From: Massilia sp. Leaf139
Lineage (GTDB): Bacteria > Pseudomonadota > Gammaproteobacteria > Burkholderiales > Burkholderiaceae_D
Assembly: GCF_001424165.1 (NCBI RefSeq)
Contig: NZ_LMOJ01000001.1
Location: forward strand, 27,194 to 91,193
Reading direction: 5' to 3'
Length of the DNA stretch: 64,000 bases
In this document: piece by piece, positions 41,078-49,697 of the stretch
Layout of the letters: each line of letters starts with the position of its first letter
Numbering within the stretch: position 1 is the stretch's first letter
Notes under the pieces: generated by a model
Database searches by the model: none
Told to the model about the DNA's origin: nothing
The model's input: the letters and a program-made list of their open reading frames with translations, nothing else
Position numbers and translations under genes: made by a program

Positions 41078-43477
41078 TCAGAACTTGTGCCACAGGCGGG
41101 CGAAATACGCCGCGCCGTTCAGGCCAAACTGCACGCTCTCATACTTGAAGCCGTTGTCGGTCTCGTTCGGATCCTGCGCCGTCGGTTTCACGTTGAAGAT
41201 GTTGGTGCCGCCCACGGTCAGCTTGGTCTTCTCGCTGAACGACCAGCTGAAGGACAGGTCGGCCGAGGTCTTCGGTTCGTAGTAGGCGTTCGGTACCGGC
41301 GGGCCGGAGAAGGTGCCGAGGGTCTGCGGGCCGAAGTGGATGATGCGGAAGTCCGAACCGAATTTGCCCTGGGTGTACTCGAAGCCGAGCGTGGCCTTGC
41401 GGCGCGGGCCGCCCTGTTCGATGAACAGGCGCTCGCGCTCGGACAGCAGCACGTCCTCGAAGCCGGCCAGGGCGCTCGGTGCGTGCACGCCTTTCACTTC
41501 GGTCTTGCTGAAATTCAGCGCGAGGAAGGTGTTCAGGCGGCCGGCGGCCAGGGGCATGCGGTGCGAGGCCGTGATGTCGAGGCCTTCGGTTTGCGTGTCG
41601 ACCGAGTTGACGAAGAACTGGGCCTGGCCCACGCCCAGGGTCTGCAGGGTCGCTCCGAGGGCCGGGTAGTTCTCCGCGTCGAAGCGGCCCGACAGGACGA
41701 TGCGGTCGTCGATGTCGATGCGGTAGAGGTCGGCCGTGATCGAGGTCGACTGGGTCGGCGTCCAGGTCGCGCCGACGGTCAGGCTCTTCGATTTTTCTTC
41801 CTTCAGGGCCGGGATGCCGGCGGCATTGGCGACGGCGCCGCCGTTCGGCGCCAGCACCACGTCGAGCGGCTGGCCGTTGACGAAGTCGGTGAAGGTCGAG
41901 GAGAACCAGACCTGCTGCAGCGACGGTGCGCGGAACCCGGTGCTGGCCGAAGCGCGCAGCAGCACGCCGCCGTCGAGCTTGAAGGCGGCGGCGAGCTTGC
42001 CGTCGGTGGTCGAGCCGAAGTCCGAGAAGCGCTCGTGGCGCAGCGCGCCCTGCAGCTTCAGGCGGTCGCTGATGTCCGCTTCCAGGTCGATGTAGGCGGC
42101 GTTGCTGTGGCGGCTGCGGTCGGTCGCGTCGCCCGGCTGGAAGCCCGGGAAGCCCTGGCTGCCGGCGTTGCCGCCCACGCCCACGCCGTCGGCGTCGATG
42201 TAGGAACCGGTTTCGCCGGCGAAGATCTTGTAGTTCTCACGGCGGTGCTCGAGGCCGAAGGCCGCGTTCAGGCCTTGGAACACACCGCTGTAGAAGCGGC
42301 TGAAGTCGGCGTTGGTGGTCAGCTGGCGGAAGGCGAAGCCGCCCGCGCCGAACGAACTGGCGCTCACGCCGCGGCCGCCGCGCTCGAGGTCGAGGTTGGC
42401 GATCGAGGCGTTCAGGGTGTTGGCGATGGTGTAGTCGAGGCGGTTGTAGCCGTAGGTCTGCGAGAAGTCCGCATTCCACTCGCCGAATTTCAAGCGGTAG
42501 CCGAGGGTGCCGTAGCGGTCGTCGACGTCGCCGTTGATGAAGGGGACGAAGCCGTTCGGGTACATGGCGGCCGAGTTGCGCGACGGGATGTCGTCGGAAC
42601 CGATGCCGCCGCGCGCGAAGGCCGCCGAGGAGGCGTCGCGGCGCTGCACGCCGAGGGTGGTGTACAAGCGGCCCGTGCCGAGCGGGATGTCGCCGTTGAT
42701 GTACACGGTCTGGTTTTCCGAGCGGCTGTCGCCGATGATGCGCGGGTTGCCCGCTTCGGCGCGGTTCGAGCGGTCGCGGAACAGGTATTCGCCGGTCACC
42801 CCAAAAGTGCCGCCGGCCAGCGCGACGCCGCAGTAGGCCGAGGCCAGGTAGTTCTCGCCGTCGCCTTCGGTGTATTCGCCGAAGCCGGTGACGGCTTCGC
42901 AGCCCAGGCTTTTCTTGAGTTCGATGTTCATCACGCCGGCGATCGCGTCCGAGCCGTACTGGGCGGCCGCGCCGTCGCGCAGCACCTGCACGTTGCGGAT
43001 CGCCAGCAGCGGGATCGCGTTCATGTCGGTGCCGGTGTTGCCGCGGTTACGCGCGCCGAACAGGTTGACCAGGGCGGTGGTGTGGCGGCGCTTGCCGTTC
43101 ACCAGTACCAGGGTCTGGTCGGAACCGAGGCCGCGCAGGGCGGCCGAGTCGACCAGGTCGGCGCCGTCGGCGCCGGTCTGGCGGGTCGAGTTGAACGAGG
43201 GCGAGATGTTGGTCAGGGTCTGGGCCAGGTCGAACTGGCTGCCTTGCTCGGCCAGGCGCGTCATCGGGATGACGTCGATCGGCACCGGGGTGTCGGTGGA
43301 CGAGGACGCGCCGACGCGGCGGGTGCCGACCACACGCACGCTCTGCATTGCCTCACCCTGGGCCTGCGCCGTGTCGGGGGTGGCGGTTTGCGCCGAGCTG
43401 GACGGGGAGAGGGTGAGGGCGGCGCTGCCGTACAGGGCCAGCAGGACGGCGCGGCGACATTGTTTTTGTTTGAACAC
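41078..43477 (-). CDS. TonB-dependent outer-membrane receptor
   Basis: A 799-residue TonB-dependent transporter. It has a signal peptide (RRAVLLALYGSAALTLSPSSSAQ), a plug domain (about residues 55-170, with LRGLGSDQTLVLVNGKRR and VQVLRDGAAAQYGSDAIAGV), and a 22-strand barrel ending in a terminal Phe (ARLWHKF). The plug and barrel resemble the colicin I/catecholate and nutrient receptor group common in Massilia; the ligand is unknown and no ABC importer is nearby. The start was placed at GTG 43477, seven bases after GGAG; a longer frame to 43606 lacks a ribosome site. Confidence 0.93.
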   Translation of the reverse strand: MFKQKQCRRAVLLALYGSAALTLSPSSSAQTATPDTAQAQGEAMQSVRVVGTRRVGASSSTDTPVPIDVIPMTRLAEQGSQFDLAQTLTNISPSFNSTRQTGADGADLVDSAALRGLGSDQTLVLVNGKRRHTTALVNLFGARNRGNTGTDMNAIPLLAIRNVQVLRDGAAAQYGSDAIAGVMNIELKKSLGCEAVTGFGEYTEGDGENYLASAYCGVALAGGTFGVTGEYLFRDRSNRAEAGNPRIIGDSRSENQTVYINGDIPLGTGRLYTTLGVQRRDASSAAFARGGIGSDDIPSRNSAAMYPNGFVPFINGDVDDRYGTLGYRLKFGEWNADFSQTYGYNRLDYTIANTLNASIANLDLERGGRGVSASSFGAGGFAFRQLTTNADFSRFYSGVFQGLNAAFGLEHRRENYKIFAGETGSYIDADGVGVGGNAGSQGFPGFQPGDATDRSRHSNAAYIDLEADISDRLKLQGALRHERFSDFGSTTDGKLAAAFKLDGGVLLRASASTGFRAPSLQQVWFSSTFTDFVNGQPLDVVLAPNGGAVANAAGIPALKEEKSKSLTVGATWTPTQSTSITADLYRIDIDDRIVLSGRFDAENYPALGATLQTLGVGQAQFFVNSVDTQTEGLDITASHRMPLAAGRLNTFLALNFSKTEVKGVHAPSALAGFEDVLLSERERLFIEQGGPRRKATLGFEYTQGKFGSDFRIIHFGPQTLGTFSGPPVPNAYYEPKTSADLSFSWSFSEKTKLTVGGTNIFNVKPTAQDPNETDNGFKYESVQFGLNGAAYFARLWHKF

Positions 43478-43589
43478 GCAACTTCTCCAAAGGTCAAAAT
43501 TGCATCCTAAACAATATCGGCTGGCGCAACTACTGGATGTGTCTGAAACACAACAGTTGCACCGAAAAGGGGCGTCCAGGAGCGCCTGA

Positions 43590-43675
43590 CAAAGCTTTCG
43601 GAGCAAGGCGCACCGTCGAAGACAGTACGGCGGTACGGCGAGACGAGCAGAGACAAGAAGATCGCGTTGGATGGC
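43590..43675. repeat. Structured intergenic sequence with GTAC-GGCG-GTAC core
   Basis: The core GTAC-GGCG-GTAC at 43625-43636 is flanked by CGAAGACA and GGCGAGACGAG, echoing the order of blocks in the 122-bp element at 29474-29595 (GCGAAG, GTAC-GGAA-GTAC, CGAG). The outer arms are weak. The 262-bp space 43478-43739 holds this and the promoters of the divergent genes; no gene is seen there. Confidence 0.4.
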
Positions 43676-43739
43676 GGCCGTTTATTCGAGCACGCCTTGA
43701 GTACGTGTTCTGGTACGTTATCGACATCGGAGGAAGAAC

Positions 43740-44444
43740 ATGTACGAAGCAATGCAGGAATTATTCGGCTACGGCCATCCCGGCGCACGGTTCTGGGTCG
43801 TTGGGCTCGAAGAACATTGTGGAGATGCGGCCGATATCCAGGGACGCATCGACTTACGCACGGCCGATCCGCAACGTTTCCTGGACGTCGAAGCGTTTCA
43901 TGTTGAATTGCAAGGCGCAATGCCTGCCGTCGAGCGCGTGTCGGTATGGCGTATCGCACGCGAGATCTATCGTGGGGTGTACGGTGCGGATACCGAGATT
44001 GGCCGGCTGGATCCACAACGCAGCGACATGTTGTTGAGTGAAATATTGCCGCTGCCACGGCCTCAGCACAACCAATGGCCGGAAGCGTACCGCGGCTGGT
44101 TCCAGGACAAGGACGCTTATATTGAGCATGCCAGGCCGATCATGGTTCGGCGGCTGATCGACATGGTGGACGAGCACAAACCAGAGGTCGTGATCTTGCA
44201 TGGCAAGACGCAGCACGACACCTGGATTAAGAACGATCCGCTCATACGCGTGGGTTGGGCAAGTGAGGTCGTCGCAGGACATAGGAAGCAAACGCTGCAG
44301 TGGCGTTGCCGCAACGGAACGCTCTGGCTGCGCACGAACAACCTCGTTACAAACGGTTTCGTGAATTTTGGAGCGACGCAAATTGAACAGGCCGTCGCGC
44401 TGATTCGGAGGGAGCGGGTAGCGCGTCCGGTGGCCGATCAGTGA
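43740..44444 (+). CDS. Hypothetical protein, possibly uracil-DNA-glycosylase-like fold
   Basis: A 234-residue soluble protein, not firmly recognised. The start MYEAMQELFGYGHPGARFWV followed by VGLEEHCGD, then LSEILPLPRPQHNQWPEAY and VVILHGK, recalls a family of unknown function with a uracil-DNA-glycosylase-like fold (strand-loop FWxxGxEE and a later strand ending in a small residue), but no catalytic motif of true UDGs is visible. GGAGGAAG precedes the ATG. It is less G+C-rich than its neighbours and is followed 15 bp later by another unrecognised gene; transfer is possible. Confidence 0.65.
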   Translation: MYEAMQELFGYGHPGARFWVVGLEEHCGDAADIQGRIDLRTADPQRFLDVEAFHVELQGAMPAVERVSVWRIAREIYRGVYGADTEIGRLDPQRSDMLLSEILPLPRPQHNQWPEAYRGWFQDKDAYIEHARPIMVRRLIDMVDEHKPEVVILHGKTQHDTWIKNDPLIRVGWASEVVAGHRKQTLQWRCRNGTLWLRTNNLVTNGFVNFGATQIEQAVALIRRERVARPVADQ

Positions 44445-44459
44445 AGATAGGAGATGAAC

Positions 44460-45014
44460 GTGCACGATTATTTTTATTCCGTATTCCCGAACCAGCTGAA
44501 GACCCTGTCGTACCTGAAACCTCCCCAATATTTGAGCGAGATGCATCATCTCGGCGGCGCCTTGTTCTTTGGCGGATCCGATTGGGAAAACGCCGCAACG
44601 GATCTGGCCCGGGTTCCGCCGGAAGACCGGCCGCGTTTCGTGCTCTCCCTCTTCATGATCGTGCTCACCGACCAGGCCCTGTTCACCCATAACACCAATG
44701 CCTACGACGAGTGGAGAAGGCGCACCAACTTCCCGAAATTCGGCTGGTTCGGCTTCGGTGTCCATAACGAGAATCCGTTCAAGCTGCTGTCGGTACCGGA
44801 ACAGGAAGGGCTGGTCGACGCCGAGGAAATCATCGCGGCCATGCCTGAATTCGTCGACTTCTTCATCGCCGAAAGTACGAAGATGCTGGTCGACGCCGGA
44901 CTGCTGACCGAGATCGGCCTCCACTTCGAGAGCATTCGAAACGACCCGGCTTACGCGTTCGGCGAGGGCAAGGTCGTTCCAGCATTCAAGGCGGCGTTCG
45001 ACGCAGCGTTGTGA
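44460..45014 (+). CDS. Hypothetical protein
   Basis: A 184-residue soluble, aromatic-rich protein, not recognised. It begins YFYSVFPNQLKTLSYLKPPQ after the start, contains the central NFPKFGWFGFGVHNENPFKL and an acidic helical C-terminal half. AGGAG at 44449-44453 is at correct spacing for GTG 44460 but touches the ATG at 44454, so GTG is preferred. It follows the preceding unknown gene by 15 bp and is probably co-transcribed with it. No membrane segment or signal peptide. Confidence 0.62.
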   Translation: MHDYFYSVFPNQLKTLSYLKPPQYLSEMHHLGGALFFGGSDWENAATDLARVPPEDRPRFVLSLFMIVLTDQALFTHNTNAYDEWRRRTNFPKFGWFGFGVHNENPFKLLSVPEQEGLVDAEEIIAAMPEFVDFFIAESTKMLVDAGLLTEIGLHFESIRNDPAYAFGEGKVVPAFKAAFDAAL

Positions 45015-45026
45015 ACCCTGCGCCGC

Positions 45027-45995
45027 TCAATCGAGCCGGATCCCCTTCGCCTTGATCAGCTTGCCCCACTTCTCGCGCTCGGCTTTGGCATAGGCCGCCA
45101 TCTCGGCCGGGCTGCCCGGAATCGCCTCCAGGCCCAGCGTATCGAAGCGCGCCTTGACGGCATCCGTCCCGATCGCCTTGACCAGGGCACGGTTCAATGC
45201 CTCGACGGCGGCCGCGGGCGTCCTGCTGGGAGCCACCATGCCTTGCCAGGCATAGGCTTCGAAACCGGACAGTCCCTGTTCGTTCAGCGTCGGGATCGTG
45301 TCGAAGCCGGCGACGCGTTTCGGGCTGGCGACGCCGATGGCCTTGAGCTTGCCGGCGCGGATGTGCGAACCGCCGGCGGCGGTATCGACGAACATGAAGG
45401 GTACCTGGCCGCCGATCACGTCCTGCACCGCCGGCGCCGCGCCTTTATAGGGTGCGTGCAGCAGCTTCAGTTTGGCGACATCGGAAAACAGTTCGGTGGC
45501 GAGGTGGTGCGGGCTGCCGGCGCCGGGACTGCCGTAGGCGACCGGATTGGCCTGGCTCTTCGCCCAGGCCAGGAACTCCTGCAGGTTCTTCGCCGGTACC
45601 TGCGGATTGACCACCAGGATCATCGGAAAGCGCGCCATCAGGCCGACCGGCACGAAGTCCTGCTCGGCGTTGTAGCCGGGCTTGGCATACAAGAAGCCAT
45701 TGGTGGCGAAGGTGGCGGTGTCGGCGGTGAGCACGAGGTGGCCGTCGGCCTTGGCCTTCGCCGCATAGGCCGCGCCGATGTTGGTGCCGGCGCCCGGCTT
45801 GTTGTTGATGACGATCGGCTGGCCGAGCGTCTTCGTCATCTCGGACGCCACCACGCGCGCGACGACGTCCGAGCCGCCGCCGGCGGCATAGGGCACGACC
45901 CATTCGATGGGAGCGGTGGGGAAGGCCGATGCCGCAGCCGGCAGGGCAAAGGCGAGGGCGGCGAGGCCGCACCGGGTGTTCGTCCAGAAGCGCAT
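45027..45995 (-). CDS. Bug/TctC-family periplasmic solute-binding protein
   Basis: A 322-residue Bug receptor, the second in the window. It has a signal peptide (CGLAALAFALPAAASA), then PTAPIEWVVPYAAGGGSDVVAR, VINNKPGAGTNIGA and YGSPGAGSPHHLATELF, all family hallmarks, and the C-terminal KAEREKWGKLIKAKGI. It is only distantly similar to the one at 36405-37376. No transporter membrane genes are adjacent. Its stop faces the preceding unknown gene across 12 bp. Ligand unknown. Confidence 0.93.
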   Translation of the reverse strand: MRFWTNTRCGLAALAFALPAAASAFPTAPIEWVVPYAAGGGSDVVARVVASEMTKTLGQPIVINNKPGAGTNIGAAYAAKAKADGHLVLTADTATFATNGFLYAKPGYNAEQDFVPVGLMARFPMILVVNPQVPAKNLQEFLAWAKSQANPVAYGSPGAGSPHHLATELFSDVAKLKLLHAPYKGAAPAVQDVIGGQVPFMFVDTAAGGSHIRAGKLKAIGVASPKRVAGFDTIPTLNEQGLSGFEAYAWQGMVAPSRTPAAAVEALNRALVKAIGTDAVKARFDTLGLEAIPGSPAEMAAYAKAEREKWGKLIKAKGIRLD

Positions 45996-46058
45996 GTGGA
46001 GTCTCCGTTTTCGTTATGTCTTCCTATCTTGCCACAGACACAGGGTGGCTTTTCGCGC

Positions 46059-46838
46059 TCAGGCGACCCGTCCGCCGACCAGCACCGCATCGTCCGCCAG
46101 CGCCGTGCGGATCAGGCAGGCGCGCCCGGTGGCCCGGCCCTGGCGCAGCAGCAGGCCATGCCCGAGGGCGACCGTGAGGGCGCCGGCGGCGACGCCGGTC
46201 GCGCTGTCTTCCAGTTGCGGGTCGAGGTGGTTGAAGTTGCGGCCTTCGTATGTGCCATCGTCCGTGCGGCACCAGACGTAGCAGCCGTTCACGCCCTGTT
46301 CGCGGCCCCAGGCGGCGATCGCGGCCAGATCCGGGGCCAGGCAGTACAGCGTCTCGATATCCTTCACTTCCAGCAGCAGCTTGGGGCTGCCGACCGAGGC
46401 GACGACGGGCGCGCTGGCCAGGTCGAGGCCGGGCGCGGCCAGCAGGCGCGCGCACAGGGCGGCGTCAGCCTCGACGCGCGGCGCCTCCTGCCGTGCCAGG
46501 GCGACGAAGACATCCTCGCCTTCCTGCGAAAGCAGCAGCTGCTGGCCGCGCATCGCCGTGCGCACGCGCAGGGGCGCTTTCCCGTGGCAGGCGAACAGCA
46601 CGCGCGCCGCCGCCAGCGTGGCGTGCAGGCACAGCGGGCTGCGCATGTGCGGGTAGACGAAATCGAGCGTGGCATCGATGCCGTCTTCGGCGGCGGCGTC
46701 GATGAAGACGCAGGTGCGCGCGTGCCCGCGCGCCAGTGCCTCGCGTTCGGCCTGACCGGCCGGGCCGTCCTCGATCATGAGGGCGGGATTGCCGCCGCCA
46801 TCGTCGGCGGCGAAGCAGGTGAATGCGGTGATGTTCAT
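46059..46838 (-). CDS. Divergent PhzF-family protein
   Basis: A 259-residue protein of the PhzF/diaminopimelate-epimerase-like fold. It starts NITAFTCFAADDGGGNPALM, as PhzF proteins do, and ends with DSATGVAAGALTVALGHGLL, the conserved second-domain DxATG turn. Where canonical PhzF has the catalytic Glu in a SETxF-like motif, this protein reads ARTCVF, and the GHP motif is replaced by LHA. Epimerase/isomerase chemistry of the PhzF type is therefore doubtful. Single gene, divergent from a small secreted protein gene. Confidence 0.78.
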   Translation of the reverse strand: MNITAFTCFAADDGGGNPALMIEDGPAGQAEREALARGHARTCVFIDAAAEDGIDATLDFVYPHMRSPLCLHATLAAARVLFACHGKAPLRVRTAMRGQQLLLSQEGEDVFVALARQEAPRVEADAALCARLLAAPGLDLASAPVVASVGSPKLLLEVKDIETLYCLAPDLAAIAAWGREQGVNGCYVWCRTDDGTYEGRNFNHLDPQLEDSATGVAAGALTVALGHGLLLRQGRATGRACLIRTALADDAVLVGGRVA

Positions 46839-46916
46839 CGTAGGGATTCAAGTCTTGTGAAAACTGCATGCAAGAATAGCTGATATACTCGGCCCGTCCG
46901 ATCCAACGACATCCTT

Positions 46917-47225
46917 ATGCGGCGAGCCTTCGTCATCTTCCTGATCCTGCTGTTCCCCCTGAACGTCTTTGCGCTGTCGATGTCCGTCTCGTCGATGGGG
47001 CAGGCCGATGCGCCGCATGTCTCCGCCAGCGATGCGCCCGCCATGCAGTCGATGGGCGACATCGATGCGGACGAGCCGCCCACCGGCACCGATTTCCACG
47101 ATTCGCTCGATGCGCCGGCACCCCCACGGCTGGCGCTCCTGCCGGGACGCCTGCCTTCATCGCACCCGCCCTCGCGGCAGGGCCGCGCGCCTTCTCCCCC
47201 CATCAAACCGCCCCCCGTGCGTTGA
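46917..47225 (+). CDS. Small secreted proline-rich protein
   Basis: A 102-residue protein with a hydrophobic N-terminal signal (RRAFVIFLILLFPLNVFALS) and a disordered, Pro/Ser/Asp-rich mature part without cysteines. It is not assigned to a family. It starts about 80 bp after the divergent PhzF-like gene and ends 146 bp before the TerC-like gene on the same strand. Composition is biased, so the call rests mostly on the signal peptide and start context. Confidence 0.5.
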   Translation: MRRAFVIFLILLFPLNVFALSMSVSSMGQADAPHVSASDAPAMQSMGDIDADEPPTGTDFHDSLDAPAPPRLALLPGRLPSSHPPSRQGRAPSPPIKPPPVR

Positions 47226-47371
47226 CGCGCGGCGCCGCCGTTCACCGGCCGGCGCCCCTGTCCGCATACGCCGGTACGCCGGACAAAGCCCTTCGTGACC
47301 GGCTTTGCCGCTGGCCGGATGTCCGCTTCCGCCCTGGAAGCACTTGGTTCTGATTTTTTACGAGGTATTAC

Positions 47372-48973
47372 ATGGAATGGCTATTCGACCCGACGATCTG
47401 GGCGGGCCTGCTGACGCTCGTCGTGCTGGAGATCGTACTCGGCATCGACAACCTGATTTTCATCGCCATCCTGGCCGACAAGCTGCCGCCGCACCAGCGC
47501 GACCGCGCGCGCCTGATCGGCCTGTCGCTGGCGATGCTGATGCGCCTGGGTCTGTTGACCATCGTCTCCTGGCTGGTGACGCTGACGCAGCCGCTGTTCG
47601 CGCTGGGCTCCTTCAGCTTCTCGGGACGCGACTTGATCCTGCTCGGCGGCGGCCTGTTCCTGCTGTTCAAAGCCACCACCGAACTGCACGAGCGCCTGGA
47701 AGGGGTGACGCACGCGCAGACCGAATCGAAGGTATACGCCGGCTTCGGCGTGGTCGTCGCGCAGATCGTCGTGCTCGACGCCGTGTTCTCGCTCGACGCC
47801 GTCATCACGGCGGTGGGCATGGTCGACGACTTGGGCGTGATGATGGCGGCGGTCGTGATGTCGATCGGCGTCATGCTGCTGGCCTCGAAGGCGCTGACGC
47901 GCTTCGTGAACGCGCATCCGACGGTGGTCGTGCTGTGCCTGAGCTTCCTCCTGATGATCGGCCTGTCGCTGGTGGCCGAGGGCCTTGGCTTCCATATCCC
48001 GAAAGGCTACCTGTATGCGGCGATCGGCTTCTCGATCGTGATCGAAGCCCTGAACCAGTTCGCACGCCGTAATCTTCTCAAGAACGAGGCGCGCGTGCCG
48101 CTGCGCGAACGCACGGCGGGCCGGGTGCTGCGCCTGATGGGCGGGCGCACGCGCAATGCCGCACAGGACGGCTTGGAGGACGGCGCGCAAGACGACAAGG
48201 CGGCCGGGGAAGGCGCTTTCGCCGCCGAGGAGCGCAACATGGTCAGCGGCGTGCTGATGCTGGCCGACCGCTCGATCCGCTCGGTGATGACGCCACGTTC
48301 CGAGATGTCGTGGATCGACCTCGAGGACGGCGCCGACGCCATCCTGCAGCATCTGCGCGAGACGCCGCACAGCCTGGTGCCGGTGTGCCGCGGCGAACTC
48401 GATCAGGTGGTGGGCATCGGCCGCACCAAGGATCTGATCGGGGCGCTGCTGGTGGACGGCCGTCTCGAGGAAGGCGGCGAGGGCGGCCTGCTGCGTGCGC
48501 CGATCGTCCTGCCGGACACCGCCGGCGTGCTCAAGGCCATCGACACGCTCAAGCGCGCGCACGGACAACTGGTGCTGGTGACCGACGAATACGGTATCGT
48601 CCAGGGTCTGCTGACGCCGGTCGACATCCTGGAGGCGATCGCCGGCGAATTCCCGGACGAGGACGAACAGCTGGCGATCCAGGCCAGAGGCTCCGGCGCA
48701 TGGGAAGTGATGGGAACGGCCGACCTGCGCCTGCTGGAGCAAGTGCTCGATACCGACGGCCTGGCCGGCATGGACGCCGACTACACCTCGCTGGCCGGCT
48801 TCCTGCTGGCGCATTTCGAGCGCTTCCCGGAGGTCGGGCAGACGCTGGAACTGGGCTGCCTGCGTTACGAGATTCTCGCGGTCGAGGAGCGGCGCATCGT
48901 GCGGGTGGCGATCCGCCGGGTGGCGAAGGACGCGCCGCGGGAAGGGGAGCCGCACGCGAACATGGAGGAATGA
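47372..48973 (+). CDS. TerC-domain membrane protein with CBS pair and CorC/HlyC domain
   Basis: A 533-residue integral membrane protein. The N-terminal TerC-like domain (residues ~1-240, about seven helices) has the acidic helix motif [15 protein letters not shown] and a second [14 protein letters not shown], the likely metal-coordinating pair. A cytosolic linker leads to two CBS domains (residues ~300-430, VMTPRSEM at the start) and a C-terminal CorC_HlyC domain (~450-525). This YoaE/YegH-like architecture is linked to metal (Mn) export or tolerance. exoD follows 2 bp after its stop. The 146-bp leader is foldable; I saw no yybP-ykoY (Mn riboswitch) core. Confidence 0.92.
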   Translation: MEWLFDPTIWAGLLTLVVLEIVLGIDNLIFIAILADKLPPHQRDRARLIGLSLAMLMRLGLLTIVSWLVTLTQPLFALGSFSFSGRDLILLGGGLFLLFKATTELHERLEGVTHAQTESKVYAGFGVVVAQIVVLDAVFSLDAVITAVGMVDDLGVMMAAVVMSIGVMLLASKALTRFVNAHPTVVVLCLSFLLMIGLSLVAEGLGFHIPKGYLYAAIGFSIVIEALNQFARRNLLKNEARVPLRERTAGRVLRLMGGRTRNAAQDGLEDGAQDDKAAGEGAFAAEERNMVSGVLMLADRSIRSVMTPRSEMSWIDLEDGADAILQHLRETPHSLVPVCRGELDQVVGIGRTKDLIGALLVDGRLEEGGEGGLLRAPIVLPDTAGVLKAIDTLKRAHGQLVLVTDEYGIVQGLLTPVDILEAIAGEFPDEDEQLAIQARGSGAWEVMGTADLRLLEQVLDTDGLAGMDADYTSLAGFLLAHFERFPEVGQTLELGCLRYEILAVEERRIVRVAIRRVAKDAPREGEPHANMEE

Positions 48974-48975
48974 GG

Positions 48976-49593
48976 ATGAAGGAACTGCCTGGCGGCCCGG
49001 CCCTGTCGGAGATCTTGCAGGCGCTGGCCGACGACGACAGCCGCGAGCGCATCGCGGTCGGCGACCTGCTGACGGCCCTGGCCGACCGCGCGCTGGGCGC
49101 CTTGCTGTTCGTGTTCGCCTGTCCGAACGCGCTGCCGGCACTGCCCGGCACTTCGGTGATCCTGGGCGCGCCGCTGGTGCTGCTGGCGGCCCAGCTGGCT
49201 TTCAAGCGCCAACCCTGGCTGCCGGGCTTCATCGCGCGGCGCTCGATGGCGCGCGCCGACTTCCAGGCCCTGATCGCGCGCATCCGCCCCTGGCTGCAAC
49301 GGGCCGAACAGATGCTGCGCCCGCGCGCCAGCGCCTGGGCCCTGCCGCCGATGGAATACCTGGTCGGCCTGGTCTGCCTGGTGCTGGCCATCGTGGTGCT
49401 GCTGCCCATCCCGCTCGGGAACATGCTGCCGGCGCTGGCGATCAGCATGCTGGCGCTGGGCATCCTCGAACGCGACGGCTACTGGATCATCGGCGGCCTG
49501 GTGACGGCGGTGGGGGCGGCGGCCCTGGTCTCGGGGGTGATCTTCGCGTCGGTGCAGGCGCTGCTGTTCATGGCGATGAAGTTCTTCGGCTGA
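48976..49593 (+). CDS. exoD: ExoD-family membrane protein
   Basis: A 205-residue protein of the ExoD (exopolysaccharide synthesis) family. Seen: the N-terminal LSEILQALADDDSRERIAVG, the motif ALLFVFACPNALPALPGTSV with paired prolines, and four or so C-terminal hydrophobic helices (VCLVLAIVVLLPIPLG and others). ExoD affects exopolysaccharide and alkali tolerance in Rhizobium. The ATG at 48976 is used because GGAGGA lies six bases before it; an ATG at 48970 overlaps the upstream stop. Co-transcribed with the TerC-like gene. Confidence 0.9.
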   Translation: MKELPGGPALSEILQALADDDSRERIAVGDLLTALADRALGALLFVFACPNALPALPGTSVILGAPLVLLAAQLAFKRQPWLPGFIARRSMARADFQALIARIRPWLQRAEQMLRPRASAWALPPMEYLVGLVCLVLAIVVLLPIPLGNMLPALAISMLALGILERDGYWIIGGLVTAVGAAALVSGVIFASVQALLFMAMKFFG

Positions 49594-49624
49594 GGCCTGA
49601 CTTTTAGTAGACGCACGGAAATTA

Positions 49625-49668
49625 TTGCCAAGTTGACCTCGTCGGTTATACTGTGTTTTTATACAGTA
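49625..49668 (+). promoter_or_regulatory. LexA-controlled promoter of dnaE2
   Basis: TACTGTGTTTTTATACAGTA (49649-49668) is a near-perfect LexA box with both CTGT/ACAG halves. It overlaps TATACT (49647-49652), which with TTGCCA (49625-49630) forms a promoter with 16-bp spacing. The imuA promoter has the same TTGCCA and the box in the same place. Confidence 0.93.
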
Positions 49669-49697
49669 GTTTGTGAACTCACAAGCTTTACTTGCCG

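Noticed and set aside
41045-43510. Rightward open frame (821 codons) opposite the TonB-dependent receptor
   Set aside because: Antisense shadow: Val/Gly/Arg-rich, no domains, and the receptor on the other strand is unmistakable.
47226-47371. Mn2+ (yybP-ykoY) riboswitch before the TerC-domain gene
   Set aside because: The leader folds into hairpins, but the conserved loop sequences of that class are not present.
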